Source: Kluyvera cryocrescens NBRC 102467
Lineage (GTDB): Bacteria; Pseudomonadota; Gammaproteobacteria; Enterobacterales; Enterobacteriaceae
DNA length: 64,000 nt
Assembly: GCF_001571285.1 (NCBI RefSeq)
Contig: NZ_BCTM01000022.1
Coordinates: forward strand, 1 to 64,000
Direction of reading: 5' to 3'
In this document: positions 47,185 to 57,003 of the stretch, one piece after another
Layout: each line of letters starts with the position of its first letter
Numbering within the stretch: the stretch's first letter is position 1
Notes under the pieces: generated by a model
Database searches by the model: none
Seen by the model: only the letters and a program-made list of their open reading frames with translations
What the model was told of the DNA's origin: nothing
Made by a program: the position numbers and the translations under genes

Positions 47185-48837
47185 ATGGATTTATCATTTC
47201 CTAAAAAGCTATTCGCCATTACGGTGATTGCTGCATTGCCCGTGCTTGCCCATGCCGCTGATACCCCCGCAGCAGCGACGGCAAAACAAGGTGCACCAGG
47301 GTACGATCACCCTAACCAGTATTTAGGCAAAACAGCCACCACGATCGCCGACAATATGATGCCGGTGATGATGCATCCGGAACAGAATAAAGAGACTCAG
47401 GCTAAACTGGCCGAGATATTGAAAAAAACCGGCAAGAAACCCAACATTGTTATCTTCCTTCTGGATGACGTGGGCTGGATGGACGTCGGTTTCAATGGTG
47501 GTGGCGTTGCGGTCGGTAACCCAACCCCAGATATTGACGCCGTTGCTAACCAGGGCCTGATCCTCACCTCCGCCTATTCCCAGCCAAGCTCCTCCCCTAC
47601 CCGTGCCACGATCATGACCGGACAGTACTCCGTCCACCATGGCATTCTGGTCCCACCAATGTATGGTCAGCCCGGTGGCCTGGAAGGGTTAACGACGTTG
47701 CCAGAACTGCTGCACGATCAGGGCTATGTGACTCAGGCCATCGGTAAATGGCATATGGGGGATAACGAAGGTTCACAGCCGCAGAACGTGGGTTTTGATG
47801 ACTTCCGTGGCTTCAACTCGGTTTCCGATATGTATACCGAATGGCGCGATGTTCATATGAACCCGGAAGTGGCCCTCAGCCCATCTCGCACCGAGTTCAT
47901 GAAAAATATGCCGTTCAGCAAAGATGACGTGCACGCGGTACGCGGTGGTAAGGAAGAAGCCATTGCCGATATAACGCCAAAATATATGGAGGACCTCGAT
48001 CAGCGCTGGATGCAGTACGGCGTCGACTTCCTCAATAAAATGACCAAAAGCGATAAGCCATTCTTCCTCTACTACGGGACTCGCGGCTGCCATTTCGATA
48101 ACTACCCTAATGCGAAATACGCGGGCAGCTCACCGGCGCGCACAACCTACAGCGACTGTATTGTGGAGATGAACGATATCTTCGCCAATCTCTATAAAAC
48201 GCTGGAGAAAAATGGCCAGCTTGATAATACGCTTATTGTCTTTACTTCCGATAACGGCCCAGAAGCTGAGCTTCCACCGCATGGCCGTACGCCGTTCCGC
48301 GGCGCGAAAGGATCCACCTGGGAAGGTGGCGTACGTGTCCCGACATTTGTTTACTGGAAAGGCATGGTCCAACCGCGTAAATCAGAAGGTATTGTCGATC
48401 TGGCGGATCTATTCCCAACAGCGCTGGCGCTGGCCGGTAAGCCAGGTGCCGAAGTTTCCAAGCTGGTGCCAAGTACCACCTTTATCGATGGCGTTGATCA
48501 GTCCTCATTCTTCATTGGAACCGATGGTCAATCGAACCGTAAAGCGGAGCACTACTTCCTGAACGGACAGCTTTCAGCCGTACGTATTGATGAGTTCAAA
48601 TTCTATACATTACTTCAACAGCCATTTGCCTTTACCCAGAGCGGGTATCAGGGCGGCTTCACCGGAACGGTAATGCCAGCAGCGGGAGCAATGCTCTTTA
48701 ACCTGTATGCTGATCCACAGGAAACCGATTCTATTGGTATCCGTCACACCCCGATGGGCGTACCGCTAACCGTTGAAATCGAAGAATATAAGAAAATCCT
48801 GCAGAAATACCCACCGAAAACGCAAATTAAGTCGTAA
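47185..48837 (+). CDS. aslA: Serine-type arylsulfatase AslA
   Basis: AslA is a predicted periplasmic type I sulfatase. The 550-residue precursor has a signal peptide ([18 protein letters not shown], cleavage before ADTPAA). The metal-binding start is [17 protein letters not shown] (near 88), and the sulfatase signature [19 protein letters not shown] (near 137) carries serine where Cys-type enzymes have cysteine. The block [10 protein letters not shown] (near 192) follows, and a second metal site is [20 protein letters not shown]. The serine must be oxidised to formylglycine, presumably by the neighbouring maturase AslB. The natural substrate is unknown. E. coli AslA has been linked to invasion of brain endothelium. 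GGAGA precedes the ATG. Confidence 0.93.
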   Translation: MDLSFPKKLFAITVIAALPVLAHAADTPAAATAKQGAPGYDHPNQYLGKTATTIADNMMPVMMHPEQNKETQAKLAEILKKTGKKPNIVIFLLDDVGWMDVGFNGGGVAVGNPTPDIDAVANQGLILTSAYSQPSSSPTRATIMTGQYSVHHGILVPPMYGQPGGLEGLTTLPELLHDQGYVTQAIGKWHMGDNEGSQPQNVGFDDFRGFNSVSDMYTEWRDVHMNPEVALSPSRTEFMKNMPFSKDDVHAVRGGKEEAIADITPKYMEDLDQRWMQYGVDFLNKMTKSDKPFFLYYGTRGCHFDNYPNAKYAGSSPARTTYSDCIVEMNDIFANLYKTLEKNGQLDNTLIVFTSDNGPEAELPPHGRTPFRGAKGSTWEGGVRVPTFVYWKGMVQPRKSEGIVDLADLFPTALALAGKPGAEVSKLVPSTTFIDGVDQSSFFIGTDGQSNRKAEHYFLNGQLSAVRIDEFKFYTLLQQPFAFTQSGYQGGFTGTVMPAAGAMLFNLYADPQETDSIGIRHTPMGVPLTVEIEEYKKILQKYPPKTQIKS

Positions 48838-48842
48838 ATCAT

Positions 48843-48876
48843 AGGCCCACTTCCTTACCGGAGGTGGGCCTCTTTT
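48843..48876. terminator. Terminator between aslA and aslB
   Basis: AGGCCCACTTCC (48843-48854) pairs along its whole length, with one G-T wobble, with GGAGGTGGGCCT (48860-48871) around a five-base loop. CTTTTATT follows rightward, ending aslA. The converging aslB stop codon is inside the T-run. Confidence 0.8.
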
Positions 48877-50110
48877 ATTGACCCACTTTAATCAGATTCG
48901 CTCGCATGATATCGCTGGCGGGTCGACCATTTGCCAGCAGCTCCGCCATTGCTTTCAGATACGGTGGCAAATGGCGAAAATAGCGCTGATAACCAGCACA
49001 CAGGTAGTTCAATCCAGGCTCACCTGTTTCCGTCAGTGAAAAGCGGTGTTTCGGACAACCGCCCCAACAGGCTTTCAGCACCTTGCATTCACGACACTGT
49101 GTGGGTAAACGGGTGTATTTATCTTTACCAAACTGCTCCTGCGCGGAGGAGTCCACCATGCTCGCGAAGGTATCGCTATGCAGATTACCGAGCCGAAATT
49201 CCGGGTAGACAAAGTGATCGCAGGCATAAATATCACCATTATGTTCTACGGCCAGTGACCGCCCGCAGGTCGGCTGGTGATGACAAACCGTGCCCGGCGC
49301 ACCAACAAAGCTGGCAAGAGCCCACTCGATATTCATCACAAAAACGCGCCCAACATCGCGTTGGATCCAGCGGTTAAACACGGCGATCAGAAAATCACCG
49401 TATTCTTCTGGAGGAACCGACCACGCCGTCAGCGAGCCTTTCATTTCTCCCGGCGCATGAAGCGTCAGCCCTGTCTTCATGGCAGTTTCATCGGCCATTC
49501 GCTCTACGACAGGTATGAACTGAATGTACTCTACGCCCGCCTCGCACAAGAAATCATAGACCTGCAATGGTTCACGGACGCTGGTATGGTTAACGCAGGC
49601 CAACACGTTGTAGTTCACACGATGTTTTTGTAGCAGCCCCAGCGCACGCATCACTAGCTTATGCGTTGGGCGACCGCCTTTCGTCACTCGATACTGGTTG
49701 TGGATCGCTGCCGGGCCATCAAGCGATAATCCCACCAGAAAGTGATGCTGCGCCAGAAACTGGCACCATTCCTCATCCAGCAGTACGCCGTTAGTCTGAA
49801 AGCTATTGCTGATTGTGCGCCCTGCGCCATATTGCTGCTGTAGTGCTATAGCCCGGCGATAAAAATCGAGCCCCAACAGCGTGGGCTCTCCTCCCTGCCA
49901 GGTAAAAGCGACTTCATTCTGCGGCTCGCTCGCGGCAATGTAATGACGAACATAGGCCTCAAGCGTCGCATCATCCATACGCGGCAAAGACTGAGAGGGG
50001 TATAAGGCGTGCTTCTCGAGATAAAAGCAGTAGTCACAGTTCAGATTGCAATCTGAACCGCTCGGTTTTGCCATCGCGTGAAACGCACGCGTCGGAACCT
50101 GTTGCAGCAT
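48875..50110 (-). CDS. aslB: Anaerobic sulfatase maturase AslB (radical SAM, SPASM domain)
   Basis: AslB belongs to the anaerobic sulfatase-maturating enzymes, which convert an active-site serine or cysteine of sulfatases to C-alpha-formylglycine. The 411-residue protein has the radical SAM cluster motif CNLNCDYCFY (CxxxCxxC, near 20), the SAM-binding TWQGGEPTLLG (near 70) and a C-terminal SPASM domain. Its cysteines lie in VCHHQPTCGRS, DIYACDHFVYP, QCRECKVLKACWGGCPKHR and NYLCAGYQRYF. The ATG at 50110 has GGAAGGAG before it and gives the E. coli length; the frame continues 38 codons upstream. It is convergent with its likely substrate aslA. Confidence 0.94.
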   Translation of the reverse strand: MLQQVPTRAFHAMAKPSGSDCNLNCDYCFYLEKHALYPSQSLPRMDDATLEAYVRHYIAASEPQNEVAFTWQGGEPTLLGLDFYRRAIALQQQYGAGRTISNSFQTNGVLLDEEWCQFLAQHHFLVGLSLDGPAAIHNQYRVTKGGRPTHKLVMRALGLLQKHRVNYNVLACVNHTSVREPLQVYDFLCEAGVEYIQFIPVVERMADETAMKTGLTLHAPGEMKGSLTAWSVPPEEYGDFLIAVFNRWIQRDVGRVFVMNIEWALASFVGAPGTVCHHQPTCGRSLAVEHNGDIYACDHFVYPEFRLGNLHSDTFASMVDSSAQEQFGKDKYTRLPTQCRECKVLKACWGGCPKHRFSLTETGEPGLNYLCAGYQRYFRHLPPYLKAMAELLANGRPASDIMRANLIKVGQ

Positions 50111-50221
50111 GTTCACTCCTTCCTGAGTAAAGCGATATCCATTGGGAAGAAGATAGTACTGCGATGACGAAAAACGAAAGGGGCGTTTGTTGCGGCGGAA
50201 TATGGACTGGATTATAGAAAA

Positions 50222-50246
50222 CAAAAAACCCCGCCGAAGCGGGGTT
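50222..50246 (-). terminator. Intrinsic terminator of the tRNA operon
   Basis: AACCCCGC pairs with GCGGGGTT around a four-base loop, and on the minus strand TTTTTTG follows. It lies just after the promoter-distal proM copy. Confidence 0.85.
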
Positions 50247-50252
50247 CAAAAT

Positions 50253-50329
50253 TGGTCGGCGAGAGAGGATTCGAACCTCCGACCCACTGGTCCCAAACCA
50301 GTTGCGCTACCAAGCTGCGCTACTCGCCG
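50253..50329 (-). tRNA. proM: tRNA-Pro (anticodon TGG), promoter-distal copy
   Basis: On the minus strand from 50329 the 77-base gene starts CGGCGAGTAGCGCAGC, has the anticodon loop TTTGGGA with TGG, the T arm GGTTCGAATCC and the encoded CCA end. It is identical over its full length to the copy at 50428-50504. A strong terminator follows directly. Confidence 0.97.
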
Positions 50330-50397
50330 AAATACTGCATACTGCTTTTTGAATTTTTAGTTCAATTCGTTTTTTTGTAAACGGGATGCCCGTAAAC

Positions 50398-50418
50398 AAA
50401 AAACCCTGCCTAAGCAGG
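50398..50418 (-). terminator. Weak terminator between the two proM copies
   Basis: CCTGC/GCAGG forms a five-base-pair stem with a four-base loop, followed on the minus strand by GTTTTTTG. It corresponds in position to the strong terminator after the other copy, but its stem is shorter. It may only partly stop transcription before the second proM. Confidence 0.5.
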
Positions 50419-50427
50419 ACTCAAAAT

Positions 50428-50504
50428 TGGTCGGCGAGAGAGGATTCGAACCTCCGACCCACTGGTCCCAAACCAGTTGCGCTACCAAGCTGCGCTACTC
50501 GCCG
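50428..50504 (-). tRNA. proM: tRNA-Pro (anticodon TGG), promoter-proximal copy
   Basis: The gene is 77 bases with encoded CCA and is identical to the copy at 50253-50329. The offset between copies is 175 bases, and the flanks (AATTTTGA before a C/G-rich hairpin on one side, GTTCAATTCGTT on the other) are related. This indicates a tandem duplication of gene plus terminator. Confidence 0.97.
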
Positions 50505-50549
50505 AAATTCTGTTACTGCTGCGAACTTTCGTTCAATTCGTTAAAGTCG

Positions 50550-50636
50550 TGGTGCGAAGGGAGGGACTTGAACCCTCACGTCCGTAAGAACACTAACACC
50601 TGAAGCTAGCGCGTCTACCAATTCCGCCACCATCGC
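50550..50636 (-). tRNA. leuT: tRNA-Leu (anticodon CAG)
   Basis: The 87-base class II tRNA begins GCGATGGTGGCGGAATTGG on the minus strand. It has anticodon CAG in CTTCAGGTG, a long variable arm and encoded CCA. Position 5-68 of the acceptor stem is a U-U mismatch. E. coli tRNA-Leu(CAG) also has a mismatch there, so this is not a sign of decay. Confidence 0.96.
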
Positions 50637-50659
50637 ATGTTCACAACTCTATCAAATAA

Positions 50660-50736
50660 TGGGGTGGCTAATGGGATTCGAACCCACGACAACTGGAATC
50701 ACAATCCAGGGCTCTACCAACTGAGCTATAGCCACC
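50660..50736 (-). tRNA. hisR: tRNA-His (anticodon GTG)
   Basis: The 77-base gene begins GGTGGCTATAGCTCAG on the minus strand, with the extra 5' G characteristic of tRNA-His encoded at 50736. It has anticodon GTG in ATTGTGATT and encoded CCA. It lies third from the end of the cluster promoter side, after argX. Confidence 0.97.
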
Positions 50737-50792
50737 ACTGCAAATCTACCTACGCGGTTATCAAAACCACCGCAGCTCCAGCACCGGGTTAA

Positions 50793-50869
<77 letters not shown>

Positions 50870-50890
50870 TTAGCGCCGTTGCGGGGTCGG

Positions 50891-50940
50891 ATATTACGGA
50901 CTTCCTACCCCGCTGTCTAGTGCCTTTTTAAAGAAAATTA
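50891..50940 (-). promoter_or_regulatory. Promoter of the argX-hisR-leuT-proM tRNA operon
   Basis: On the minus strand TAGACA (50919-50914) is followed after exactly 17 bases by TAATAT (50896-50891) and a GC-rich discriminator, CCGACCCCGC. An A/T-rich stretch at 50940-50923 lies upstream. The GC discriminator is typical of stringently controlled stable-RNA promoters. Confidence 0.8.
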
Positions 50941-50971
50941 TCGTTTGCTCATGCTTTGCGCGTTTTGTCGC

Positions 50972-52357
50972 TTATTTCTGCACTTTTCGCACTTCTGGGC
51001 CCTGGCTCATGCCAAAGACCTTATAGACTACCGTCACGATGGCTAAAAAGAGCGCACCCACAAACAACGACATACGGGTATCGTCATTGAAACCCATCCC
51101 CACCAACACGCATACCAGGAACGCCATGGTCACATAGTTGGCCCATGGGAACAAAATTGAGCGGAACGGATGGCTGGCAATCGCTTCTTTATGCGCACGA
51201 CGGAAACGCAGTTGGCTAATCAGGATAACAAACCACGGCACCATGCCCGGCAATACGCTCGCGCTATAGACATAGACAAACACGCGCTGCGGATTCGGAA
51301 TGATGTAGTTCAGGCACGAGCCAATCAACAGGATCACAATCGATACGCTGACCCCTGCCGCCGGTACACCGCTTTTCGTCACTTTGGCCATCGCTGCCGG
51401 AAGCTGACGGTTTTTCGCCAGCGCATAGAGCATACGCCCGCAGCTGTACATGCCGCTGTTACAGCCAGAAAGCGCCGCCGTCAGCACCACAAAGTTGATA
51501 ATTCCTGCCGCGGCGGTGATACCGATTTTGGCAAAGGTAAGAACAAATGGGCTGCCGTTCGTGCCAATCTCATTCCACGGGAAGATAGTGACGATAACGA
51601 AAATCGCCCCCACATAAAAAATCAGGATACGCCACAGCACTTTACCGACCGCGCTACGCAGCGTGACTTGTGGATTCTTTGCCTCACCGGCGGTCATACC
51701 GATAAGCTCTACGCCCTGATAGGATGCCACAACAATACACAGCGCCGTCAGGAAGCCCTTCCAGCCGCCGGCAAAGAAGCCGCCATGTTCGGTCAAATTA
51801 CTAAAACCAATCGATGTGCCGCCGTTGCCAAAGCCGAAGAAGATCACCCCAAGGCCGATGACAATCATCACGATAATCGTGGTGACTTTAATCATGGCGA
51901 ACCAGAATTCGATTTCACCATACAGACGTACCGCGGCCAGGTTCGCCAGCGCGACCAGCCCAACGGCAATCAACGCGGGTATCCACTGTGCCATTTCCGG
52001 GAACCAGAACTGAACGTAGACTCCGATGGCGGTGATTTCGGAGATGCCTACCGCCATCCACATAAACCAGTATGACCAGGCGGTGAGGTAGCCGAAAAAC
52101 GGACTCATATAACGGTGCGCGTAGACGGCGAACGACCCCGTCACCGGTTCGATGAAGAGCATTTCGCCCATCGAACGCATAATGAAGAAGACAAAAATGC
52201 CCGCCAGGATATAGGCCAGCAGCACCGACGGTCCGGCCCATTTCAGGGTACTTGCCGACCCCATAAACAGGCCAACGCCGATGGTGCCGCCAAGGGCAAT
52301 TAGTTCGATATGTCGGGCTTCCAGACCGCGCTGGAGCTCCGGTTTTTTCTCTGCCAT
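50972..52357 (-). CDS. yifK: Amino acid permease YifK (ThrP, threonine/serine uptake)
   Basis: YifK is an inner-membrane amino acid:H+ symporter of the APC superfamily, reported in E. coli as a threonine and serine transporter (ThrP). The 461-residue protein has twelve membrane spans. Helix 1 contains the substrate-site loop [16 protein letters not shown] (residues 17-32), and the conserved [14 protein letters not shown] and [11 protein letters not shown] lie further on. Length equals E. coli YifK. Its leader carries a GcvB-complementary site just ahead of the ribosome site. It lies between wecG and the tRNA operon on the same strand. Confidence 0.94.
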   Translation of the reverse strand: MAEKKPELQRGLEARHIELIALGGTIGVGLFMGSASTLKWAGPSVLLAYILAGIFVFFIMRSMGEMLFIEPVTGSFAVYAHRYMSPFFGYLTAWSYWFMWMAVGISEITAIGVYVQFWFPEMAQWIPALIAVGLVALANLAAVRLYGEIEFWFAMIKVTTIIVMIVIGLGVIFFGFGNGGTSIGFSNLTEHGGFFAGGWKGFLTALCIVVASYQGVELIGMTAGEAKNPQVTLRSAVGKVLWRILIFYVGAIFVIVTIFPWNEIGTNGSPFVLTFAKIGITAAAGIINFVVLTAALSGCNSGMYSCGRMLYALAKNRQLPAAMAKVTKSGVPAAGVSVSIVILLIGSCLNYIIPNPQRVFVYVYSASVLPGMVPWFVILISQLRFRRAHKEAIASHPFRSILFPWANYVTMAFLVCVLVGMGFNDDTRMSLFVGALFLAIVTVVYKVFGMSQGPEVRKVQK

Positions 52358-52365
52358 AAATCCTC

Positions 52366-52375
52366 TTGTGTTTGC
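52366..52375 (-). promoter_or_regulatory. GcvB small-RNA target site in the yifK leader
   Basis: The yifK mRNA reads GCAAACACAA directly before its GAGGA ribosome site. This is the exact complement of UUGUGUUUGC in the G/U-rich R1 region of GcvB as I recall it. GcvB repression of yifK through an ACA-rich leader element has been shown in Salmonella. The gcvB gene itself is not in this window. Confidence 0.75.
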
Positions 52376-52538
52376 GTATTCCCGGTCATTGCCGGTTTTA
52401 TTTTTATAGAAAAATAGATGTCTGTCGGATGTGGACCTCTCCGTAAAAATACGGATAAGTCATCAGGGCATGCGAATGGTTTAACAATTTCGAATAAATG
52501 GCAAATATAAATGAGGAATAAAGTATCGGACATGTGGA

Positions 52539-52565
52539 TGTATCACGCAGAAAATGCGCGATACA
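52539..52565 (-). repeat. Stem-loop after wecG
   Basis: TGTATC-A-CGCA (52539-52549) pairs with TGCG-C-GATACA (52555-52565) around five bases. The one odd position is an A-C, which is a U-G wobble in minus-strand RNA. No T-run follows. It could stabilise the 3' end of the ECA transcript. Confidence 0.5.
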
Positions 52566-52587
52566 TTCAGGCTAATGCGCAGGATAT

Positions 52588-53328
52588 TCAGAGGTTATTG
52601 GTGTAATGCCAGCGTAAATAGCGCAGCAGGCGCAGTTGGCGCGTAATGCGGCTTGGCTGAGAAAGCAGACGATACAACCACTCGAGCCCCAGGTTTTGCC
52701 ACACTTTCGGCGCGCGCTTAACATGCCCGGTGAAGACATCATAAGTGCCGCCTACGCCCATATACAGTGCATCAGGGTGGATCTGTCGGCAGTCGCGCAT
52801 CAGAATCTCTTGCTTTGGCGAGCCCATCGCGACGGTGACAATTTTTGCCCCACTGTCGCGGATGCGCTCGAACAGCGCGGGACGTTCATCCGCCGTAAAA
52901 TAGCCATCCTGCGTCCCCACCAGGTTCACGTTCCACTGCTGGCGCAGTTTCGCAGCCGTCTCGGCCAGTACTTCAGGCTTGCCGCCAATCAGAAATACCG
53001 GTGTGCCTTCCGCGCCGGCCCGCGCCATCAGCGCTTCCCACAAATCGGCTCCCGCCACGCGTGCAACGTTAGCCTCAGGGTATTTTTTGCGTACCGAACG
53101 CACCACGCTAATGCCGTCGGCATATTTAAATTCTGCCGCGTTAATCAGCGTTCTGACCTCGGTATTGTCTTCCAGCGTCAGCATCTTCTCAGCGTTAATC
53201 GCCACCAGCGTCCCCTGCTTGAGATTGCCGCCCGCGTACAGGTAGTCCAGCGCATGCTGCATGTTGCGCCAGCCAATCAGCTGTAGGCCACGCAAAGTGT
53301 AGGTTGGCGCGGTCAGTGAATCAGCCAT
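52588..53328 (-). CDS. wecG: UDP-N-acetyl-D-mannosaminuronic acid transferase WecG
   Basis: WecG adds ManNAcA to GlcNAc-PP-undecaprenol, giving lipid II of enterobacterial common antigen. The 246-residue protein is a GT26 (WecG/TagA/CpsF) family enzyme. It shows [30 protein letters not shown] (with the catalytic aspartate), [29 protein letters not shown] and [13 protein letters not shown], and a C-terminal basic helix [21 protein letters not shown] for membrane association. Length equals E. coli WecG. It starts one base after the wzyE stop and is the last ECA gene. Confidence 0.95.
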   Translation of the reverse strand: MADSLTAPTYTLRGLQLIGWRNMQHALDYLYAGGNLKQGTLVAINAEKMLTLEDNTEVRTLINAAEFKYADGISVVRSVRKKYPEANVARVAGADLWEALMARAGAEGTPVFLIGGKPEVLAETAAKLRQQWNVNLVGTQDGYFTADERPALFERIRDSGAKIVTVAMGSPKQEILMRDCRQIHPDALYMGVGGTYDVFTGHVKRAPKVWQNLGLEWLYRLLSQPSRITRQLRLLRYLRWHYTNNL

Positions 53329-53329
53329 G

Positions 53330-54679
53330 TTAAACTTCTCCTACGTGCGTAGGGCGTTTTAGCCGCTGATGTATCAGCCCCGCACTTTCAAACAACCAGT
53401 ACAACAATTTTGCCACCAGCAAGCAGACCCCAAAGATAACCATAAAGAAGACCACGCGAGAGCCAAAGGAATCCAGCCCCTCGCGGGCTAACACAATCAT
53501 GTTAAAGATCGCGCCAAAACAAAAACTGTGCAAAATCGCTGATTTATAGCGGTTGGGTTCTTGATTGCCCAGCATATACAGCCAGTCAAACCACTTAATA
53601 ATCAGCCCTACTGCGACGGCACCGAGTGGCACAAACCACATACCGCCCATGACGACCAGCGAGCCAATCAGCGTCGGAGAAATAGCCAGACCAGAATGGT
53701 TGTTCAGGACTTCCCAGGTAAAATAGTTGGCGGTATTCAGCACAATACTTGGCCGCGAAGGCCACAGCCAGCTGGGAATAAAGACGTAGAAGTCGCGCAC
53801 CATCGGTGCCAGCCCCTGGAACTCAATCTTGTCGTAGTTTTGCAGCAGCAGCGCCAGGTTTTCCCACGGCGAGAAGGTATCGCGGGTCAGATAAAGGAAG
53901 GTATAAAACGCTTCATCACCGCTCACATCCATACCGTAGCGCTTCAGCGCAAGCCAGAACATGCCCACAATCCCCATCACGCCAGCTGCTACCAGCATCC
54001 ACAGCGAAATCCAACCGCGAATGATGCCGATAAACAAGAAGATGGCGAAGGCAATAATGATATTCGCACGCGTACCGCCAACGATGGCGTAGGTCAGCAA
54101 ACCAAATGCGACGGTGGCAATCAGGAAACCTATCCACGCCTTCCAGTTGGGCTTTAAGAAATAGACCACCAGCATGGCCGGAATAAAGAAGTAGAAGAAG
54201 CGCTTCAGTGCGACTCCGGACACTTCGCTGGAGAAAATCTGGCTATACGAATGCAGCTTAAACAGCAGGAAACCGTTATGCAGGAAGAAGGTGCCGACGG
54301 TAAACAGCGCCAGGCCCATCAACAGGATCCAGGTAATGTGCGTTTCAACCCGGTTCATGGTGAACAGCGGACGGCGCGGCGCGCTGGCGGTCGCCGGGCG
54401 TAACCGGGTTTTATAAGTCACGTAGTACACCGCGTAGAAGCAGACCGAGATCAGCAACGTTTGCAGCAACACATCCGGCGGCGACACGCCGACGCCAAAG
54501 CGAAAGACCAGCGTGCAAGTCAGCGGGAAACCAAAGAAGAAGGTCAGCAAAAACAGCAGCGAGAAGAAAACGTTGAAGTTAAAGCGCACGCGGCGGAATT
54601 CAAACCACGTTAAGGTGCCGATGAACAGCGTCGACAACAGCCAGACGACGAACAGTCCGGTAAATTGCATCTCGCTCAT
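53330..54679 (-). CDS. wzyE: ECA polymerase WzyE
   Basis: WzyE polymerises the trisaccharide repeat of enterobacterial common antigen on the periplasmic face, with chain length set by WzzE. The 449-residue protein has about eleven membrane spans, starting [22 protein letters not shown] large periplasmic loop around [20 protein letters not shown] contains charged residues typical of Wzy proteins. The frame is open 13 codons further upstream, but the ATG at 54679 overlaps the wecF stop as ATGA and matches the family start, so I use it. Confidence 0.94.
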   Translation of the reverse strand: MSEMQFTGLFVVWLLSTLFIGTLTWFEFRRVRFNFNVFFSLLFLLTFFFGFPLTCTLVFRFGVGVSPPDVLLQTLLISVCFYAVYYVTYKTRLRPATASAPRRPLFTMNRVETHITWILLMGLALFTVGTFFLHNGFLLFKLHSYSQIFSSEVSGVALKRFFYFFIPAMLVVYFLKPNWKAWIGFLIATVAFGLLTYAIVGGTRANIIIAFAIFLFIGIIRGWISLWMLVAAGVMGIVGMFWLALKRYGMDVSGDEAFYTFLYLTRDTFSPWENLALLLQNYDKIEFQGLAPMVRDFYVFIPSWLWPSRPSIVLNTANYFTWEVLNNHSGLAISPTLIGSLVVMGGMWFVPLGAVAVGLIIKWFDWLYMLGNQEPNRYKSAILHSFCFGAIFNMIVLAREGLDSFGSRVVFFMVIFGVCLLVAKLLYWLFESAGLIHQRLKRPTHVGEV

Positions 54680-55755
54680 ACCGCCTCTCCCGCCGCCAGT
54701 TCCAGCGCCCGATACCATGGCACCAGATAATTAGGTTTGAAAAAGGCGATATCGTTTTTATCGACCAGCGCCAACTGTCGCTGCGCTTCACGTACCACCG
54801 GAACGGTCAGTTCATCATCGGTAAACAGAACCGGGATATGCTGTTCGGCCATGTCCTGCCAGAACGGATTGTGCCGATTCAGGACACAGGGTATCCCCGC
54901 CTGAATCAATAAACAGAGCGTGCCAATCCCCTGCTGGCGGGCAAAAATAAAATAGCCCAGATCGCAGCGGCGCAATAATGCAAGATAGGCATCAAACTCC
55001 ATTTTTTCTCGCAGGATTTGCACATTATCGTCGCTGAATAGGGCCTGTGCAGCACGACTGACCTCAGCAATATAGGCGTCATTATTCGCTGGATACCCCA
55101 TCGGGACGATAACATTGACCGTATTACCAAACTGCTGATGTACCGCCTTCAGCGCGGCGACGTGTTCGTTGCTGCGATCGCCGGAGTTGCCCACCAGGAT
55201 GGTTAGCTTACCGTCGCGCGGCGCGGTATCCGCCAACCCATTCAGCGCGGGATCCATGCGCGTTGGAAAATAGAGCAGCTCGCCCGGCACCTGACGATGC
55301 AGGGCGGCAAAATAATTGAGATCGCCGCGAGTGGCAAACACACGCCCGACGCGCCCTTGCGCCATACGGCGTAGCGGGTAAAACAGACGGAACTTGAGGC
55401 CTCGCGAAACTTCATACAGATCGGCGCCCCAGATATGCCAGCTCACCTGTGCAGGTTTCAGGCCGCCGCTGAGCAGAGCCAGCCAAATCCCGGTATTAAA
55501 CTGACCGTGGAAGAAGAAGCGCTGCTGGCGATTTGCTTTCGCCCTGGTGACGACAGCTTTCGCCAGCGCCGATTTATCCGTATAGCGGTCAATTGCCAGC
55601 GCAGGAAACGCTGCCGCCAGGCCGTCTTCTTTGCTCACCACCATAAACTGACGGGCGTGCGCATGCTCTACGGCAAGCTCATCGGCAAAAAACCGCAGCA
55701 CCGTCTGGTTATGATGAGGGATATCCGATCCCAGGATGTGTATCAGTTCGGTCAT
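54676..55755 (-). CDS. wecF: TDP-Fuc4NAc:lipid II transferase WecF
   Basis: WecF (RffT) adds 4-acetamido-4,6-dideoxy-D-galactose to ECA lipid II, completing the trisaccharide lipid III. The 359-residue protein is a GT56 family transferase, with [21 protein letters not shown] at the N terminus, [10 protein letters not shown] (near 118), [17 protein letters not shown] (near 185) and [21 protein letters not shown] near 268. Length equals E. coli WecF. It overlaps wzxE and wzyE by four bases each, so the three are coupled. Confidence 0.95.
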   Translation of the reverse strand: MTELIHILGSDIPHHNQTVLRFFADELAVEHAHARQFMVVSKEDGLAAAFPALAIDRYTDKSALAKAVVTRAKANRQQRFFFHGQFNTGIWLALLSGGLKPAQVSWHIWGADLYEVSRGLKFRLFYPLRRMAQGRVGRVFATRGDLNYFAALHRQVPGELLYFPTRMDPALNGLADTAPRDGKLTILVGNSGDRSNEHVAALKAVHQQFGNTVNVIVPMGYPANNDAYIAEVSRAAQALFSDDNVQILREKMEFDAYLALLRRCDLGYFIFARQQGIGTLCLLIQAGIPCVLNRHNPFWQDMAEQHIPVLFTDDELTVPVVREAQRQLALVDKNDIAFFKPNYLVPWYRALELAAGEAV

Positions 55756-57002
55756 TGCCGTTTACGCCAAATGAAAAAAACGCCGCAGCACAGCGTGAAA
55801 TAAACAATATAGGTTGCCATATAGGCCTGCGCTGCGCCCAGTGCGCCGTGCGCCGGGATCAGCCAGTGAGAAAACGCCGTCAGCAGCGTAAACTGGCTCA
55901 ACTCGGCCAGAATATAAAAACGCAGCGACGCTCTGGCAATCACTAAATAACCAAATACGTAAGCGCCTACTTTCAGTACATCGCCCACCAACTGCCAAGC
56001 AAACAGGTCGCGCATGGCGGTAAATTTCGCTGAAAACAGCAGCCAGATAGCAAAGTCGCGCAGCAGCCAGACGGTCAAGCTAGCGGCGGCTACTGCTGGC
56101 AATACAAACTTCAGCGAGCGGCCAATCTCACGGGAAACATCCTGCTTCGCCGTCAGCCGCGACAGCGTTGGCAGCAAATAGACGCTAAACGAGGCGGTGA
56201 TAAACTGTAGGTAGGCGTCGGAAATACTGCTCACGCCCTGCCAAATCCCCACCTCATCCCAACTGTAGTGTGCGGCCATCAGATTTCGCATCATCACGTA
56301 AGCCACCGGCATGGTGACAGAGGTGATAAGCGCCATCAGCGTGAACTTGCCAAGCTGGCTCGCCAGCGCCGCATCCCAGCGCGGCTTCAGGTACGCCCAC
56401 GGGATCATGCCGCGGCGGGAAAGCATCACCGCAGCCGGGATCACAATCAGCGCGGGGACTAAGGCCAGCCCAAGCAGCGCACCTTCATAGCCGCCCAGTA
56501 GGTAACAGGCGTAATAGGCCACCACGCCAATCAAGCTACCGGCAATCAGCGACAGCGCATTGCCTGCCGCATCGCGGAAACCTTTCATCAGCGCCAGCAG
56601 CAGGTTCGCCCAGGCGATCCCCATTTGCACCAGCGCCACCAAACGCACCAGCCCCTGATAATGGGTATGACCAAACAGCCCCTGGCTGATTGGGGCAGCC
56701 GCCAGCAGGAAAATCGCTGCCAGCAGCGTCGAGAAACCCAACACCATCGCCGAAGAGGTGCCCACAACCTGACGCAGATGCGCGGGGTCGTCGTGGTGCT
56801 GAGCAACCAGCTTGGTTACTCCGTTAAAGATACCTGCCCCGGCCAAAACACCGAGTACCGTCACCAACTGGCGGAAGTTTCCCGCCTGGCCGACGCCCGA
56901 GGGGCCAAAAGAGACGGCCAGCAGTTTAACCACCAGCAGCCCAACGCCAATTTTTACCAGCGTGGACGCGGCGGTCCACACTGAAGCTTTAGCCAGTGAC
57001 AT
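55752..57002 (-). CDS. wzxE: ECA lipid III flippase WzxE
   Basis: WzxE translocates undecaprenyl-PP-trisaccharide across the inner membrane for enterobacterial common antigen assembly. The 416-residue protein has twelve hydrophobic segments of the MATE/PST polysaccharide exporter superfamily, beginning [19 protein letters not shown] with a basic loop at [15 protein letters not shown]. Length equals E. coli WzxE. It starts one base after the wecE stop and its stop overlaps wecF. Confidence 0.95.
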   Translation of the reverse strand: MSLAKASVWTAASTLVKIGVGLLVVKLLAVSFGPSGVGQAGNFRQLVTVLGVLAGAGIFNGVTKLVAQHHDDPAHLRQVVGTSSAMVLGFSTLLAAIFLLAAAPISQGLFGHTHYQGLVRLVALVQMGIAWANLLLALMKGFRDAAGNALSLIAGSLIGVVAYYACYLLGGYEGALLGLALVPALIVIPAAVMLSRRGMIPWAYLKPRWDAALASQLGKFTLMALITSVTMPVAYVMMRNLMAAHYSWDEVGIWQGVSSISDAYLQFITASFSVYLLPTLSRLTAKQDVSREIGRSLKFVLPAVAAASLTVWLLRDFAIWLLFSAKFTAMRDLFAWQLVGDVLKVGAYVFGYLVIARASLRFYILAELSQFTLLTAFSHWLIPAHGALGAAQAYMATYIVYFTLCCGVFFIWRKRQ

Positions 57003-57003
57003 A

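Noticed and set aside
50111-50224. 38-codon N-terminal extension of aslB
   Set aside because: The ATG at 50110 has a strong GGAAGGAG and gives the family length. The extension runs back almost into the tRNA terminator.
50550-50636. tRNA-Leu as a decaying gene because of a U-U acceptor mismatch
   Set aside because: A mismatch at this same pair also exists in functional E. coli tRNA-Leu(CAG), and all other stems are sound.
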